Positions 53,940-64,000 of a stretch of 64,000 nucleotides of DNA are shown in pieces. This DNA is from Eumeta japonica (lineage: Eukaryota; Arthropoda; Insecta; Lepidoptera; Psychidae). Position 1 is the first letter of the stretch, and each line of letters starts with the position of its first letter. A program made the translations under genes and the position numbers. The notes under the pieces were generated by a model that saw nothing but the letters and a program-made list of their open reading frames with translations, searched no databases and was not told where the DNA came from. The stretch is taken from contig BGZK01000089.1 in NCBI GenBank assembly GCA_005406025.1, forward strand, positions 738,865 to 802,864, written 5' to 3'.

Positions 53940-56346
53940 TTTATGGTAAACTGTTATCAATAAATATAGAATAAATATCAAAGAACAAAAACTTCACTTC
54001 GCAATGGATTCGTTTAGGACGTCAGTTTTTTTTTTTATTTTGAGTTTTTGATTTACTACGTATCATCAGGAGGTGAAGAGGTTGTATAAAAAGATTACGC
54101 TTTATGATAAAATTGGTACTTTATTGATTTCACAAACTTAAGTACAATCCAAGTAAGTAGTAAGTCATGATATAGATCTTACTGAGTAAAATTTAATTAG
54201 TTATATTCAAAGACGTTTCTTTTTAAATCGAAATCACGCTTATCACTATCCAAAGTAATTTTATCAGAAAAACATTATGTTTAATAAAAAAAATATTGTT
54301 GAATTATGGTAAGAAATATATAAATTAAATTTTTAATTAAAATTAAAAAGACTATAAATTATTACTCGCCATTAAATTTTATATAGTTAGTACGTCATTA
54401 GATGAAAAATATTAAAATTGCGGTTCAATTTAGTAAAAAATAATAAGCGCCGCGAACAACCTTTTCGCGGGAATTAAAAATTTAATTAGTTAATAATTCG
54501 AAACACAAATTCAGTCTTAATAATAATTTAATAAAATTACTTTGACATCATTCTGTCACATCGAGAGGATCGATAAAATTAATATTATTACAACATAAAT
54601 TTAATTAGGTCCTGTGCCTTCGTATTGAACTAATTAGTGCCTTTTATTAATATTTATACTTCAACACACTTACTTCGTAAATGTTGTAAACTCTTTATGT
54701 TACAACTATTGTCGAACTATGAGGAAATAGCCTCCTTACCTGTGCGCACCCGCAGAGTAACGCGATTTATGTAAGCGAGGCGGATAGTATTTACAAAATA
54801 CACTTCAGTTATTGAAAACCACAGCTGTGTTCTCTAACCATTTCGATGAATCAACAATAAAGATTTTAGTATCCAGCGATTCCTGTGTTCACTTGTGCTT
54901 TTTATTCAACAAATAATTATATTTCATGCTGTTCACTTGAATCTTAAAAAACTTTCTTCAGAAGAGAAAACACAGTGCAAACATTTTTTGGAATTAATAA
55001 CAGCTCTTTTATAATTTTCTACTTCAAATTTTCTTAGTAATTAATTCTGTAACGTTATTCGTAGAAGCACAAATATTCTCTATATATTGTTGTTAACTTA
55101 GTTAATATATAATCTCATTGTACAGGCACTTTACAAAGCTGAGGCACGAAAAGGCACAACAAACACACCTAATCAATTCGGCTAAATATTGCGAGTAATT
55201 TACATTAATTCACAATAATTAATTAAGTACACTTAAAATACAATCTAGTTAGGTACTTAATTTCATAATAATTGTAACATTAAATTATCGGTAAGTATAG
55301 ATTAATAATATACCAGATCGTGTTTATGACTCTGTAGATGCATTTATATTACTACACTGTTTTCCGTGTTCAGATGACAATATATCATTCATCGTGTTAT
55401 TTGTCGAGTGGTATAGAAGCATTTTGTTAAATTGTCACTTCGTAGTAAAATAATCTCCCTCGCAAAATTAAAAGATATCCATCTGAATCAGCAAAAGCGA
55501 CTATAGAAGATCGGTTTTATTGCGTTGAATGATCTGTGGTCGCGGGTTTGCCAAAATTTAAAAAATTGAAACTGCCGTGCCGGACCATATTTTGTTTGGT
55601 TGAAAATTACGCGTAGATGTTACTATATTTCTTTAGGTGTATACAAGTACGGTTTATTAACAGTGCATTTGTATGCACTACGCCTTACTGAAAAAAGGTT
55701 CTATTTCCTATAACCGCTTTCTATCTCGTAATGCGACTGTACGAAAGATTTATTTACGACACGAACCGATGGATCTATACGTCAGAATATTCATTTTTAA
55801 AAAAACACTTATTTAAATAACGGTTACTATGTGCAACTTGAGGTTATCTACAGTGGTCATAAAATGTTTTTACATAAGTATGTTAATATTATTAAAAATT
55901 AGTACGATTATTTTTCAAAAGAAGACTTAATCGAGGAATGTTCACAGCGGTATCACATTACATTTCGTGGTTTTTTGCGGCGCGTTCACATCAGATTTAA
56001 TTAGCCGCCGACAATGGGTCTCAAGTTTCTTTATACATAAAAGTGTTACAGGTTCTGAACGCAAATTCGTAAATATCACAGTCGACGGTTATATACACCT
56101 CTGTCGTGAACGCAGCCTTAATATCGATATCTCTGTATCTGATATTATTCGTTATATAAAAGTAATTGACTTGAACAATTACCCTCGGTGAAACACTAAA
56201 TCCGTTGAACAAAACCATCCTAATACATATAAATATTTATCTAGTATCAAACGGTAGAAGTGCATATGTGACTGAATTAAAAATAAACAATGCATAATAT
56301 AGATGCATTAATAATCTCATTTCTCAGTAATGCATAATTAAAATCC
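53940..56346. other. Intergenic region upstream of ODAD1
   Basis: AT-rich and without recognisable exons; it should contain the ODAD1 promoter. A 74-codon plus-strand frame at 55967-56191 has no recognised domain. Confidence 0.5.
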
Positions 56347-56913
56347 TTATTGTAGAAAGTTAAGATTGCACTTAGTGATAATTTCACGGTAATAAAAAAA
56401 CTGTTGTACAGTTACAATAAACAATTTAACTATAATGTTAACTATCACTGCGAATGTGTAGCGATCGCATGGTTTGCAAACTATGACAGCTACGAACATG
56501 AAAATGGCGGACACGACGAGCGCGTCGAGGCGATTCGTCACAAACAAAATGGCGGTCGACGCGACCATAGACGCGAGGATACTGTAACGGTCCGATATCA
56601 CGATAAACACTAAACCGTAAGTCGTGGCGAACGTCAAAGTATCGAGTTCGACGATCGACAGATATGCAATGATAGCGAATGTGGTTGATATGATCCTAGA
56701 CGTTTCTATGGCTTGCGGTTGGTCGGCGAGACGGCGCACCGAGATAGCGGTGCAGCAGATCACCGCTGAAAAAATCCAAGGATACGCGCCGTGCGAGTCG
56801 GCGGCGCGGCGTCCGGCAGCTTGCGGCGTTTCTCCTGCGAAGTCAGCTTGTGTTTCATCTGTTCGTTGATCAGTTCCTGCATGTCCATCTGGAATAAAAT
56901 CGCAGTAATGCAT
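56347..56913 (-). other. 188-codon hydrophobic ORF overlapping BicDR last exon and 3' region
   Basis: This is the longest uninterrupted frame in the window. It starts (ATG 56913) in the intron, runs through the last BicDR exon in a different frame and continues about 400 bases past the BicDR stop. The part after 56765 encodes roughly four hydrophobic stretches (IISTTFAIIAYLSIV, TYGLVFIVI, VVSAIFMFVAVIV, FAVIVNIIVKLFIV) separated by charged turns, with GC-biased third positions over much of its length. A possible acceptor, TTTTTTCAG, sits at 56766-56774 just before the hydrophobic part. No family was recognised. It may be an alternative terminal exon, a separate gene end, or a chance frame in a GC-rich 3' UTR. 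Confidence 0.3.
56760..56888 (-). CDS. BicDR: BicDR last coding exon
   Basis: MDMQELINEQMKHKLTSQEK and RRKLPDAAPPTRTARILGFFQR, then TGA at 56760-56762. The acceptor is TTATTCCAG. The terminal ILGFFQR matches the short FF motif at the end of BICDL proteins. Confidence 0.93.
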   Translation of the reverse strand: MDMQELINEQMKHKLTSQEKRRKLPDAAPPTRTARILGFFQR

Positions 56914-58932
56914 AAAACCTTTGTATATCGCTCGACAGACCGACGCTCTCGTATCGCTTCCTTTGGATTTTAAAACTGAGTGAGGTCATGTGATGCACAT
57001 ATTTCGACGTTATGGTTTCTGAGTGATAATCTCTATAGAAGGACGCTCAATCACTGAATCTTTATGCATATGAATGTAATAAAGAAGTATGATATACATT
57101 TACGATATGCTATGAGTCAGAACAGAGTAAAATATTTTGTGAGTCACATTTGAAATTAAATTAACGCTTTTGTGTTATCGCTAAGTTTGCTAATATATTA
57201 TTGATTGTAACCATAAAACAGAAACTAATCGTAAGTTTCAAACAAACGTTATTACTGTTATTACTGTCGTGAGCAATTACAAACCTGCCACTGTTCAAGC
57301 TGTTGGCCCAGATCGATCTTTGCCGCACCGCCTCGTACAGCTGGCTGTTAGCCTGCATCAGCTCCACGCGCGTCTTCGCGAGCGCCACCTGGAAATGGAT
57401 AATACGAGATAATGTAATATAATATGTGACCTTCCACTTAATAGGGGTAGACAAAAACCTTCGACAAGCTGTTTCATGGTTCAGGCTATGATGACGATGT
57501 AAAATTAGGTACTTAAGCAGTATAAAATGAAAAAAGAAGTAGGTAATAGGTGTACTGAAATTAATTCACTTTACAATAAGTTCTTATCTATAAAAATATT
57601 ATTGAATTTATCGTCGAATGACCTGTTTTATGCCACATAAATCTGCATTTTGTGATATCCCTCTACGAAAATGGTGCCTCATTCGTTGTTATAAAATGTA
57701 AAATAAAAACAAGCTTCCGAACCACAGTCAGAAATCTGAGGCATTAATTAAATATTAAAATATAGAAATGTTTTATAAAAGAATTTATCAAAACAATCGC
57801 CAACTTAATTAGATGTACAAGGTTTTCTATAAAATATTTCGGAATATATCAAAAACTCAATTTTGAAGTATTTAAAAATACTAATACATTGCTTAATAAG
57901 TATCTCCGCAAACTGTCAATTCTTCTACAAAATTATAAGTCTCGATACTATTATTTTGAATTAGAAAAATAGCCTTTTTATGCAAAAAACGACTGGTGTC
58001 GTGAGACACAGGTAGGAAAAAGTTCCTTCGGCTAATGGAGAATCGACACAATTTGCAAAAAAAATCGTGCTCAATTTTATGTGGTTTTCTTGATTTTTCC
58101 CTTAAATTTTGCTGATTAGTTTTATTTAAGTACAGGAAAGTATTTAGGAAATTCAGTATTTTAGGAAATAAAATAAATTACGTAAAATAAAAAAATCGTA
58201 ATTCAAATTATCAACTAAAATAACAAAATATGTCTCTTTATTTTTTGTTTGACAACACAAAATTACATAGAAATAGAATAATTTCCACTATTATCACTGT
58301 CAATTGCATTCAAGTCACTTGTTAGTTCACTTGCCATTGTTATTATATTTATTATTGTTTTGACGATTTAAAATTATATGAAAATAAATGTGACTACTCA
58401 CGAGTAAAATGTATCTATAATGTGAATATTAGCCACGTGCTTGTCCATGAATTCATGAGTATATACTATGCATTTGCGGGTGGAGTGGTAATAGAGAAGG
58501 GATGAGAGAACGAAAGAAAGAGGGAGAAAGACAAAGGTATTACACTACTCGCTTGTGTATACGACTGTCGCGCCTGTGCGTCTCATTTAACGGTTTTATT
58601 CCACGGACTTTTCTTACGGTTTTACTATCACATTTTTCAGTTTGGTCGCGCAGCAAAATCCCTATCTCCTCCAAGCCCGCCGTAAGGAACTCGTTCCAAA
58701 ATTCGATGCAATAACAATTGCAGGTTTATATTAATTATGAATTATGTATTAGAATTTCACGATTCGTCATGGAAAATACCTCTGCGACTTTCTTCCTCTC
58801 CATGGCTTCGTCCCGCTCCTGGCGCGCGCGGGCCACGACCTCGTCGCTCTGTAGGCTGCTGCAGCTCGCGTCTGCCAGGAGCCGGTCGCGTTCTTCTGCC
58901 GCAGCGCGCAGTTCCACTTCTGCCACTGACAG
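56760..58932 (-). CDS. BicDR: BicDR (Bicaudal-D-related dynein cargo adaptor), C-terminal 3 exons
   Basis: BICDL1/2-type adaptors bridge dynein-dynactin (and Rab or kinesin cargo) through long coiled coils. Exons (minus) are 58780-58932, 57285-57388 and 56760-56888. They encode SVAEVELRAAAEERDRLL...RQERDEAMERKKVAE, then VALAKTRVELMQANSQLYEA...IDLGQQLEQWQ, then MDMQELINEQMKHKL ending ARILGFFQR and TGA. This matches the vertebrate BICDL1 C-terminus: an RDEAxxxKNAxEVELAK block, a QQKLxLSQQLExWQxDM block, and a terminal short FF motif (LFSFFRKI-like). The upstream coiled coil should lie to the right, beyond 59 kb or outside the window. The middle exon has one base too few. Confidence 0.92.
57285..57388 (-). 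CDS. BicDR: BicDR penultimate exon, with apparent 1-base deletion
   Basis: VALAKTRVELMQANSQLYEAVRQ is in frame. After CAAAG (A-run at 57319-57321) the continuation KIDLGQQLEQWQ lies one base out of frame. The exon is 104 bases where 105 would be in phase with both neighbours. One missing A restores the conserved block and the phase. Confidence 0.92.
58780..58932 (-). CDS. BicDR: BicDR exon, third from last
   Basis: Encodes 51 codons, phase 0/0, with acceptor TTTTCAG and donor GTATTT. It is an alanine/glutamate/arginine-rich coiled coil containing ERDRLL and RQERDEAMERKKVAE. Third positions are very GC-rich compared with the AT-rich surroundings. Confidence 0.93.
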
Positions 58933-60104
58933 CTGAAAATTTATACAGGTGATTTATAATTTCCCTTCTATTACGTGGCCTATCACGAATTGTACATCTA
59001 AAATGACATGTACTATTATTAAAGGTGTCGACGTGTAAGGGTCATTCAACAAATTCATAAACCAAAAGAACAACAAAATTTAAGTAGTAAATGTTCGACA
59101 TAATTTTCGAAATCCTTGTCTATATATATATATATATATCATCCCTTTTTGCTTGTATCCAAAAGTCTTGTGGAAAACAAGTTCAAATATAACAAGAGGT
59201 GTGGCTGTTTGAAGGTTGCCTCTATACTACCTTTACTCTGAGGTTGCACCTAGGCGTAACTAAGTAACAGTTAGCAACGCGCGATATCAAATTAATTGTA
59301 ACGAAATATTGTTTACGTTCGCTCTATATTTATACTGTTTAAATTTCTTTAGCGTATTTGACGTATAGCTAAATAACCTATTACCTAAAAACAAACACAA
59401 CCTTGTAAGAGCAAACATATTTTTTTACTAATGCAAACATAATTTTCAAAAGCAAAGCAAGAGTTTTATCGTGAATACATTGAACATAAAATACATAGTC
59501 TACTAATAGTTTAAAGATGAAAATCACTACTTTTTCACGTCTTATCTTGTTTTTCCAGTTCAATTCTATTTATAAAACAATGTTCATTTCCAACGTAATT
59601 CGTCTGCCATGAAGTTTTTGAACCGCACAGATGTAGAATGACGTCAATTCCTTGTTGCTACAATGCGGTTCAATTATTCGTACAAAACAATTGTGTTTTA
59701 AAATATTGAACAGTTCTACAATAAGTAAGATCTATAGTGATAATTTCATCTCAGCTCCGTGGCATGACGACACAACTGGGAATATCGTGAATGAAAACCG
59801 GCGTAAGCATTATTGGCTAAAGCAGCGTCGGTGCTAATCAAATACAGCATTTTAGCGCCTTTGGTCGAGCGTCACATTGAAATATACGACGAGCCTGTCG
59901 TCGTGTGCATGTACGGTAAAATCTCTTTGGTGTGTCTATGACATGTATCCATAGATGATAGACGTGCGGGCCGGCTTAATTGTCCGACGGAAGGTTCTCC
60001 CGTTTTTAGAGTAACACATTATTCATATAGTGACATAAAATATTGTAAAGCGAAAGTAAGCCTAGAGGTTTCACCTTTTTGGTATTCGGGAACTTCGGTT
60101 AAAA

Positions 60105-60296
60105 CAGAGGTTCCCAAACTCTTTTGTTTCATAGACCATTTTCAAAATTTTGCTGGTTAATTACGAAACCAAATTAATTTTCATGTACCCCCGCTTACGA
60201 TTGTGGACCCCCAATTTTTATTACGCCCAACATAGACCCCCGTCGAGTCTCCCGTGGACCCCTGGGGGTCCATCTGGACCACTTTGGGAAATACTG
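60105..60296. mobile_element. hAT-type MITE (192 bp)
   Basis: Ends CAGAGGTTCCCAAACT and CTTTGGGAAATACTG form imperfect terminal inverted repeats of the CAGNGGTTCCCAAAC type. They are flanked by an 8-base duplication, GGTTAAAA (60097-60104) and GGTTAAAC (60297-60304), one mismatch. The interior has the usual 'GACCCCC' runs. No transposase. Confidence 0.85.
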
Positions 60297-61232
60297 GGTT
60301 AAACGATCGATTGTGATATTAACCATGTTTATTCATTTACTTCTCAGATATGTTTAAATGATATTTATGGCTTCGATACGAGTATTAATTAGATCCTATT
60401 CCTTTTGTTTTTATTACTCTCGGAGCTGACGTCTTTTCCTAAACACACCTCGTCTATCTCTTTACTTTTGTTTCCTATGTTTTGTCATCCTTAGATCTTC
60501 AGTTATATTCTGGAACGGTGTATGTTCTAGAACATACCATCGCCTTACACATATGCTTAGGGGGAGTAAATTAAAGTAACCTTTTAAATATTCTCCTCGT
60601 GGTTATTGTTCGAGGTTTTTATTGCTTGCTTCTCCATTCTGAATTAAACGCAATGTGATTTTTAGTTAACATCCCTGCTCTGAGCAGCTCACTTTAACAA
60701 TTAGGTGTCTATGGAGATGAGGATCTCCCACATTTGTTATGTGCATGGTCATCATCAGATCACTACCCAACCAATCTGACCAAAGAAAAAAAACCTTCAA
60801 AATTACGATGAATATATAAATATTAAAATGAATGAACATACCGATATCGTCTACGATATCTATCCACACGCACATTATATAAAATTATCGCTTCCTCTTC
60901 TCGAATTATCGACTTTAGTATGTTCAATTCTCATGTAATCATCTGATCATGGGCAAAAAACAAACTTCCTGTTCCCGCTTAAGTAACAAAATCAACAATC
61001 TTCCCTCCAGAGTACGGCACTCACTAAGAGACTAATTAAACACCAACCTTGGTTACCTGCTCGGTTCCCACACAATCAATTAGCTTTTATACCGTCATAT
61101 ACCACTAAGCGCTCAAGTTCGCAGGTCAGCCTTTAACATTAAAATTACCTCTAATGTTCCATTTGAGGAATACTCAACACAGTTAGTTGCTTAGACTGTA
61201 TCAAAATAATAAACTACTATTAGAGCTTTTGT

Positions 61233-61262
61233 GCGTTTGTGTGTGTGTGAGAGAGAGAGAGA
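61233..61262. repeat. (GT)n(GA)n compound microsatellite
   Basis: GTGTGTGTGTGAGAGAGAGAGAGA; a short compound dinucleotide repeat. Confidence 0.95.
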
Positions 61263-61929
61263 AAGTTTTTCATCTCTCTTTATGAGAGATTATTGTAAAA
61301 TTATTGTTGTGACTGAAGTTTTCCGTTTTATAAGATTTTGGATTGTTTTGATTATTGAGTACCATTATTCATACACACAGTGATGAGAAAAAATATCAAG
61401 CACCCGTATAGACATTATCGTTCAGCCACTCGTACCGTTTAATTGAATTTGTTTGATGAGTTATTTTGATGTAATTCCGCATAATTTATAACGTTATACT
61501 TAGTAAAAATGTACCGAAAATGACATAACGTAACCTAATTGGAAAAGTAGAAAAGGTACAAACAAATTGATCAATTTGAAAATCATACAGACATTGACAA
61601 AATGTTAATAGGTACATAATACATATATTGTTACATAGATATATGGTTCTTTACTACTGTCTCACAGTTATTGTTTCAAAGGCATGAAATAAAATAATCA
61701 ATAAAATTTAAATAAACAAACTTATTTTTAGATAATTCAATAGGCACATTTCGTTGATTAGAGTATTCGAGTAGACAAGTTTGGTTCTGACCCTTCATTT
61801 CTTATTTCGGAACAAAACTGCAAAACGCTAGATTTTCATAAAAGAGATAAAAGTAAGTAAGATTAAACGAAAAAAATTAAACAATGCGAAGAAATCTACC
61901 ATTATTTGATACATCTTATAGAATCAATT

Positions 61930-62160
61930 CCCACGAGCATTACATACAAACGCTGCGTTTGCACTTCCGCTGCGTACGGGACCCGCAGTCAGAAAAGTGT
62001 CATCATTGTTTAAGACAGGGCGAATCCCATCGGAGACCGCCTCTCGCCTTTGTTGATTGGACCCTCTTAAGACAATGCATGCAATTCTCCACGTGGAATT
62101 AGCGAGTTTGCGCCAGACGGAAGCGGGCGGTTGGGCTCCGCGTAATCGATGAGGAAAACG
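61930..62160. other. GC-rich stretch, no gene recognised
   Basis: Several frames are open because of base composition (for example 87 codons on the minus strand from 62187). No domain, splice structure or repeat end was recognised. It could be regulatory DNA of BicDR or an old repeat. Confidence 0.3.
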
Positions 62161-62439
62161 GCTGTGGCGGAATTTTAAACGATTCAATTTTCTGCTATTT
62201 ATTTCCCAACGTTCCGACTATAAACCGCTGTGGATAGCTTCGTTCAAATGGATTTGGCGATTTATAGTTTTCTCTTGGCAATGGTTAACATGGTTATATA
62301 ACTAGAACGTACAGCGATGGATGTTAATTAAAAGCAAAAACCTTTTAATTTTAATCATATTTCCGTTTCAATCTTTGACGGACGTCTACTGTTGAAAATT
62401 AGTTTCTCGTTTAGATTTGTAAAGCAAAATTGTAATAAC

Positions 62440-62590
62440 GCGACGACAACGACCAGGACGGGCGTTGTTCTTCGAGGACCGGAGCGAATGGTTTGATTTG
62501 ACTTAAAAACTCATTGGTCAGAATCGAACTCCAAAAACTCTTGGATCGAAAGCTGCGCTCTTAACCACTGAGCCACTAACGCTAGCTGTG
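62440..62590 (-). mobile_element. tRNA-derived SINE
   Basis: On the minus strand an A box (TGGCTCAGTGG, 62565-62575) and a B box (GAGTTCGATTC, 62521-62531) are spaced as in a tRNA gene, with GTTAAGAGCGCAGC between. There is no proper acceptor stem closing after the B box, so it is a SINE head rather than a functional tRNA gene. Confidence 0.75.
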
Positions 62591-64000
62591 GTGGTCTTGA
62601 GTCTACTACCAATTAAATTGATTAATTTTTCGAGCCATTTGCTCCAATACTTCTGTAGATATTTTGGTTATTGGTTCTTTTCTTGAAAAGAAGTGAATTC
62701 CAAGGATAGATCTATCCATTGCTGAGAATGATCAAACATTTTAAACATTTAGGATCCAGCATTCGAGTCAGGGGGAGCCACATAGTACTGATCCAATCGG
62801 GACAGACCCCGATTCGGTGACAATAATTAGATAAAAACTCATCCCAGTGGAGGGGGTCTTCACCCCCATAACCCTACCAGGATCTACCATTGCGACAAGG
62901 TAATGGGACTTGAAAACACAGTCGTTCTCTGAACGCTGCCCAACCGACTTGCACCGACTTACAAAAAAATCGCACTCAAACGAACAATAAAATCCTTCCA
63001 ACTCAAGTGACGACATCAATTTGCATATAAAGGACTTCCGTGCCACAATTAAGAATTACTCAAATGTTTTGTGAAACTTAATTAACGTTTCATAGCCGAA
63101 TTAAAGTGCACAGACGTGGAGTTGTAGTTGAAGAAAGTGCTACTGCGTAGCGTGCTCATGGGCGTTGAGGTAGACTCGCTTTACGTGAGACTGATCGCGT
63201 TCAAACATGCCGCTCGCCAGAGAAATCTGAATTTACATATTAAACGGTTCCATATATCTTAAAAGATGAAGATTCAATGTGAACACAGCGCACAATACGA
63301 ATGAGAGGATTAGCCGAACCACATCTTTCATTAAATAAATAAACATTTTTGACGTGACAACGTCTTATAAATTAGTTTGCCGGTTGACACTTCAAGGAAA
63401 CTGCGTTACGCTCCGCTCACGTTATGCGCTCACAATGAAGCGAGTGAGAGGCACGCGTCCCCTTCCACTCGGGCATGGTTAGCCCGCCTAAGAGCGAGAG
63501 AGACAGACGCATAAAAAGTGAAGCGCGACCCTTCCACTCAGATAGGAACAAGTTAAGTTATAGTAAACGCTGTTTCATTGTACATAAATGTATTTGCAAG
63601 TTATTGTATGTATATTTGTATATAAATACGTATGTATGTGTAAAGGTAAAAATAAAAATTTTGTTAATATGAAATTCAGTGCGAAGATTCTTTGTATAAA
63701 TTAATGTTTTAAATATAATTCTTTGTATAAATAAATGTTTTAAATTGTTACTATTATTTCATCCTTCTTCTACTATGAATGAATATTGCATTAAATAGTT
63801 TTACCACTCAAAGTCGTTGTCACGTAAACTTTCGCCCGTATACCGACTTTACAGGCAACCAATTTTTTATTTAAATAATTTAGGCGGTAATTTCAGTTCA
63901 CGAAATTGTCTGAAAGTTTTACCTTTCTTCATGGTCGACACGGAAAAATCTATGTGTGTAATACTGGACCGGATATGGTTGATCATGGTGATATATCACA

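Larger units (their letters stand above)
58933..64000. other. Probable BicDR intron with repeats
   Basis: No further BicDR exon was recognised with confidence. It holds the hAT MITE, the SINE, microsatellites and GC-richer patches at 61930-62160 and 63120-63230. The latter has an ATTCAG acceptor-like site and ISLASGMFERDQSH before a GTAAAG donor-like site on the minus strand, only a weak exon candidate. Confidence 0.4.

Noticed and set aside
56480..56620. GPCR-like DRY motifs in the hydrophobic ORF
   Set aside because: Two DRY triplets occur but the spacing and number of segments do not fit a seven-helix receptor.
59105..59145. A Helitron 5' end at the TCTATATATA tract
   Set aside because: The tract is preceded by G, not A, and no CTAG-type 3' end in the right orientation was found nearby.
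62521..62590. A functional tRNA gene on the minus strand
   Set aside because: A and B boxes are present but no pairing acceptor stem or standard anticodon arm closes around them; better as a tRNA-derived SINE.

Overview
The window looks like nuclear DNA of a moth or butterfly (Lepidoptera). It is AT-rich, its genes are split by GT-AG introns, and its repeats are lepidopteran in type: Helitrons with A|TC...CTAG|T ends, RTE- and jockey-like LINE fragments, a hAT-type MITE and a tRNA-derived SINE. Nothing bacterial or viral was seen. Most short open frames are chance or transposon debris. The real genes are chains of small exons, all recognised on the minus strand.

Layout. 1-22.2 kb has no recognisable protein gene: it holds repeats (a 54-bp minisatellite, LINE and Helitron remnants, a foldback element with a Helitron nested inside it) and a few GC-rich islands that may be promoters, enhancers or unidentified exons. 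22.2-27.3 kb carries the first four coding exons of a PP1 alpha-type serine/threonine phosphatase; the second half of the protein was not found and probably lies beyond the left edge. 27.3-29.9 kb is intergenic. 29.9-53.9 kb is a 12-exon gene for an outer-dynein-arm docking-complex coiled-coil protein (ODAD1/CCDC63 family; wampa in Drosophila). Its 11.5-kb intron contains an RTE retrotransposon, an orphan terminal exon, a tandem repeat and a candidate plus-strand promoter. 56.8-58.9 kb holds the last three coding exons of BicDR (BICDL1/2-type dynein cargo adaptor), which continues to the right.

Two of the three genes relate to dynein: ODAD1 anchors axonemal outer arms and BicDR is a cytoplasmic dynein adaptor. 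PP1 is a general phosphatase. I see no evidence that the three act as a unit.

The most notable points are: (a) single-base deletions at homopolymers in one exon of ODAD1 and one of BicDR, which look like consensus errors; (b) a 188-codon frame with about four hydrophobic segments overlapping the BicDR last exon and 3' region; (c) a Helitron whose empty site is preserved in the other arm of the foldback it entered; (d) an unidentified but convincing terminal exon at 43.2 kb; and (e) several near-perfect short hairpins. I did not find a clear new multi-gene system.
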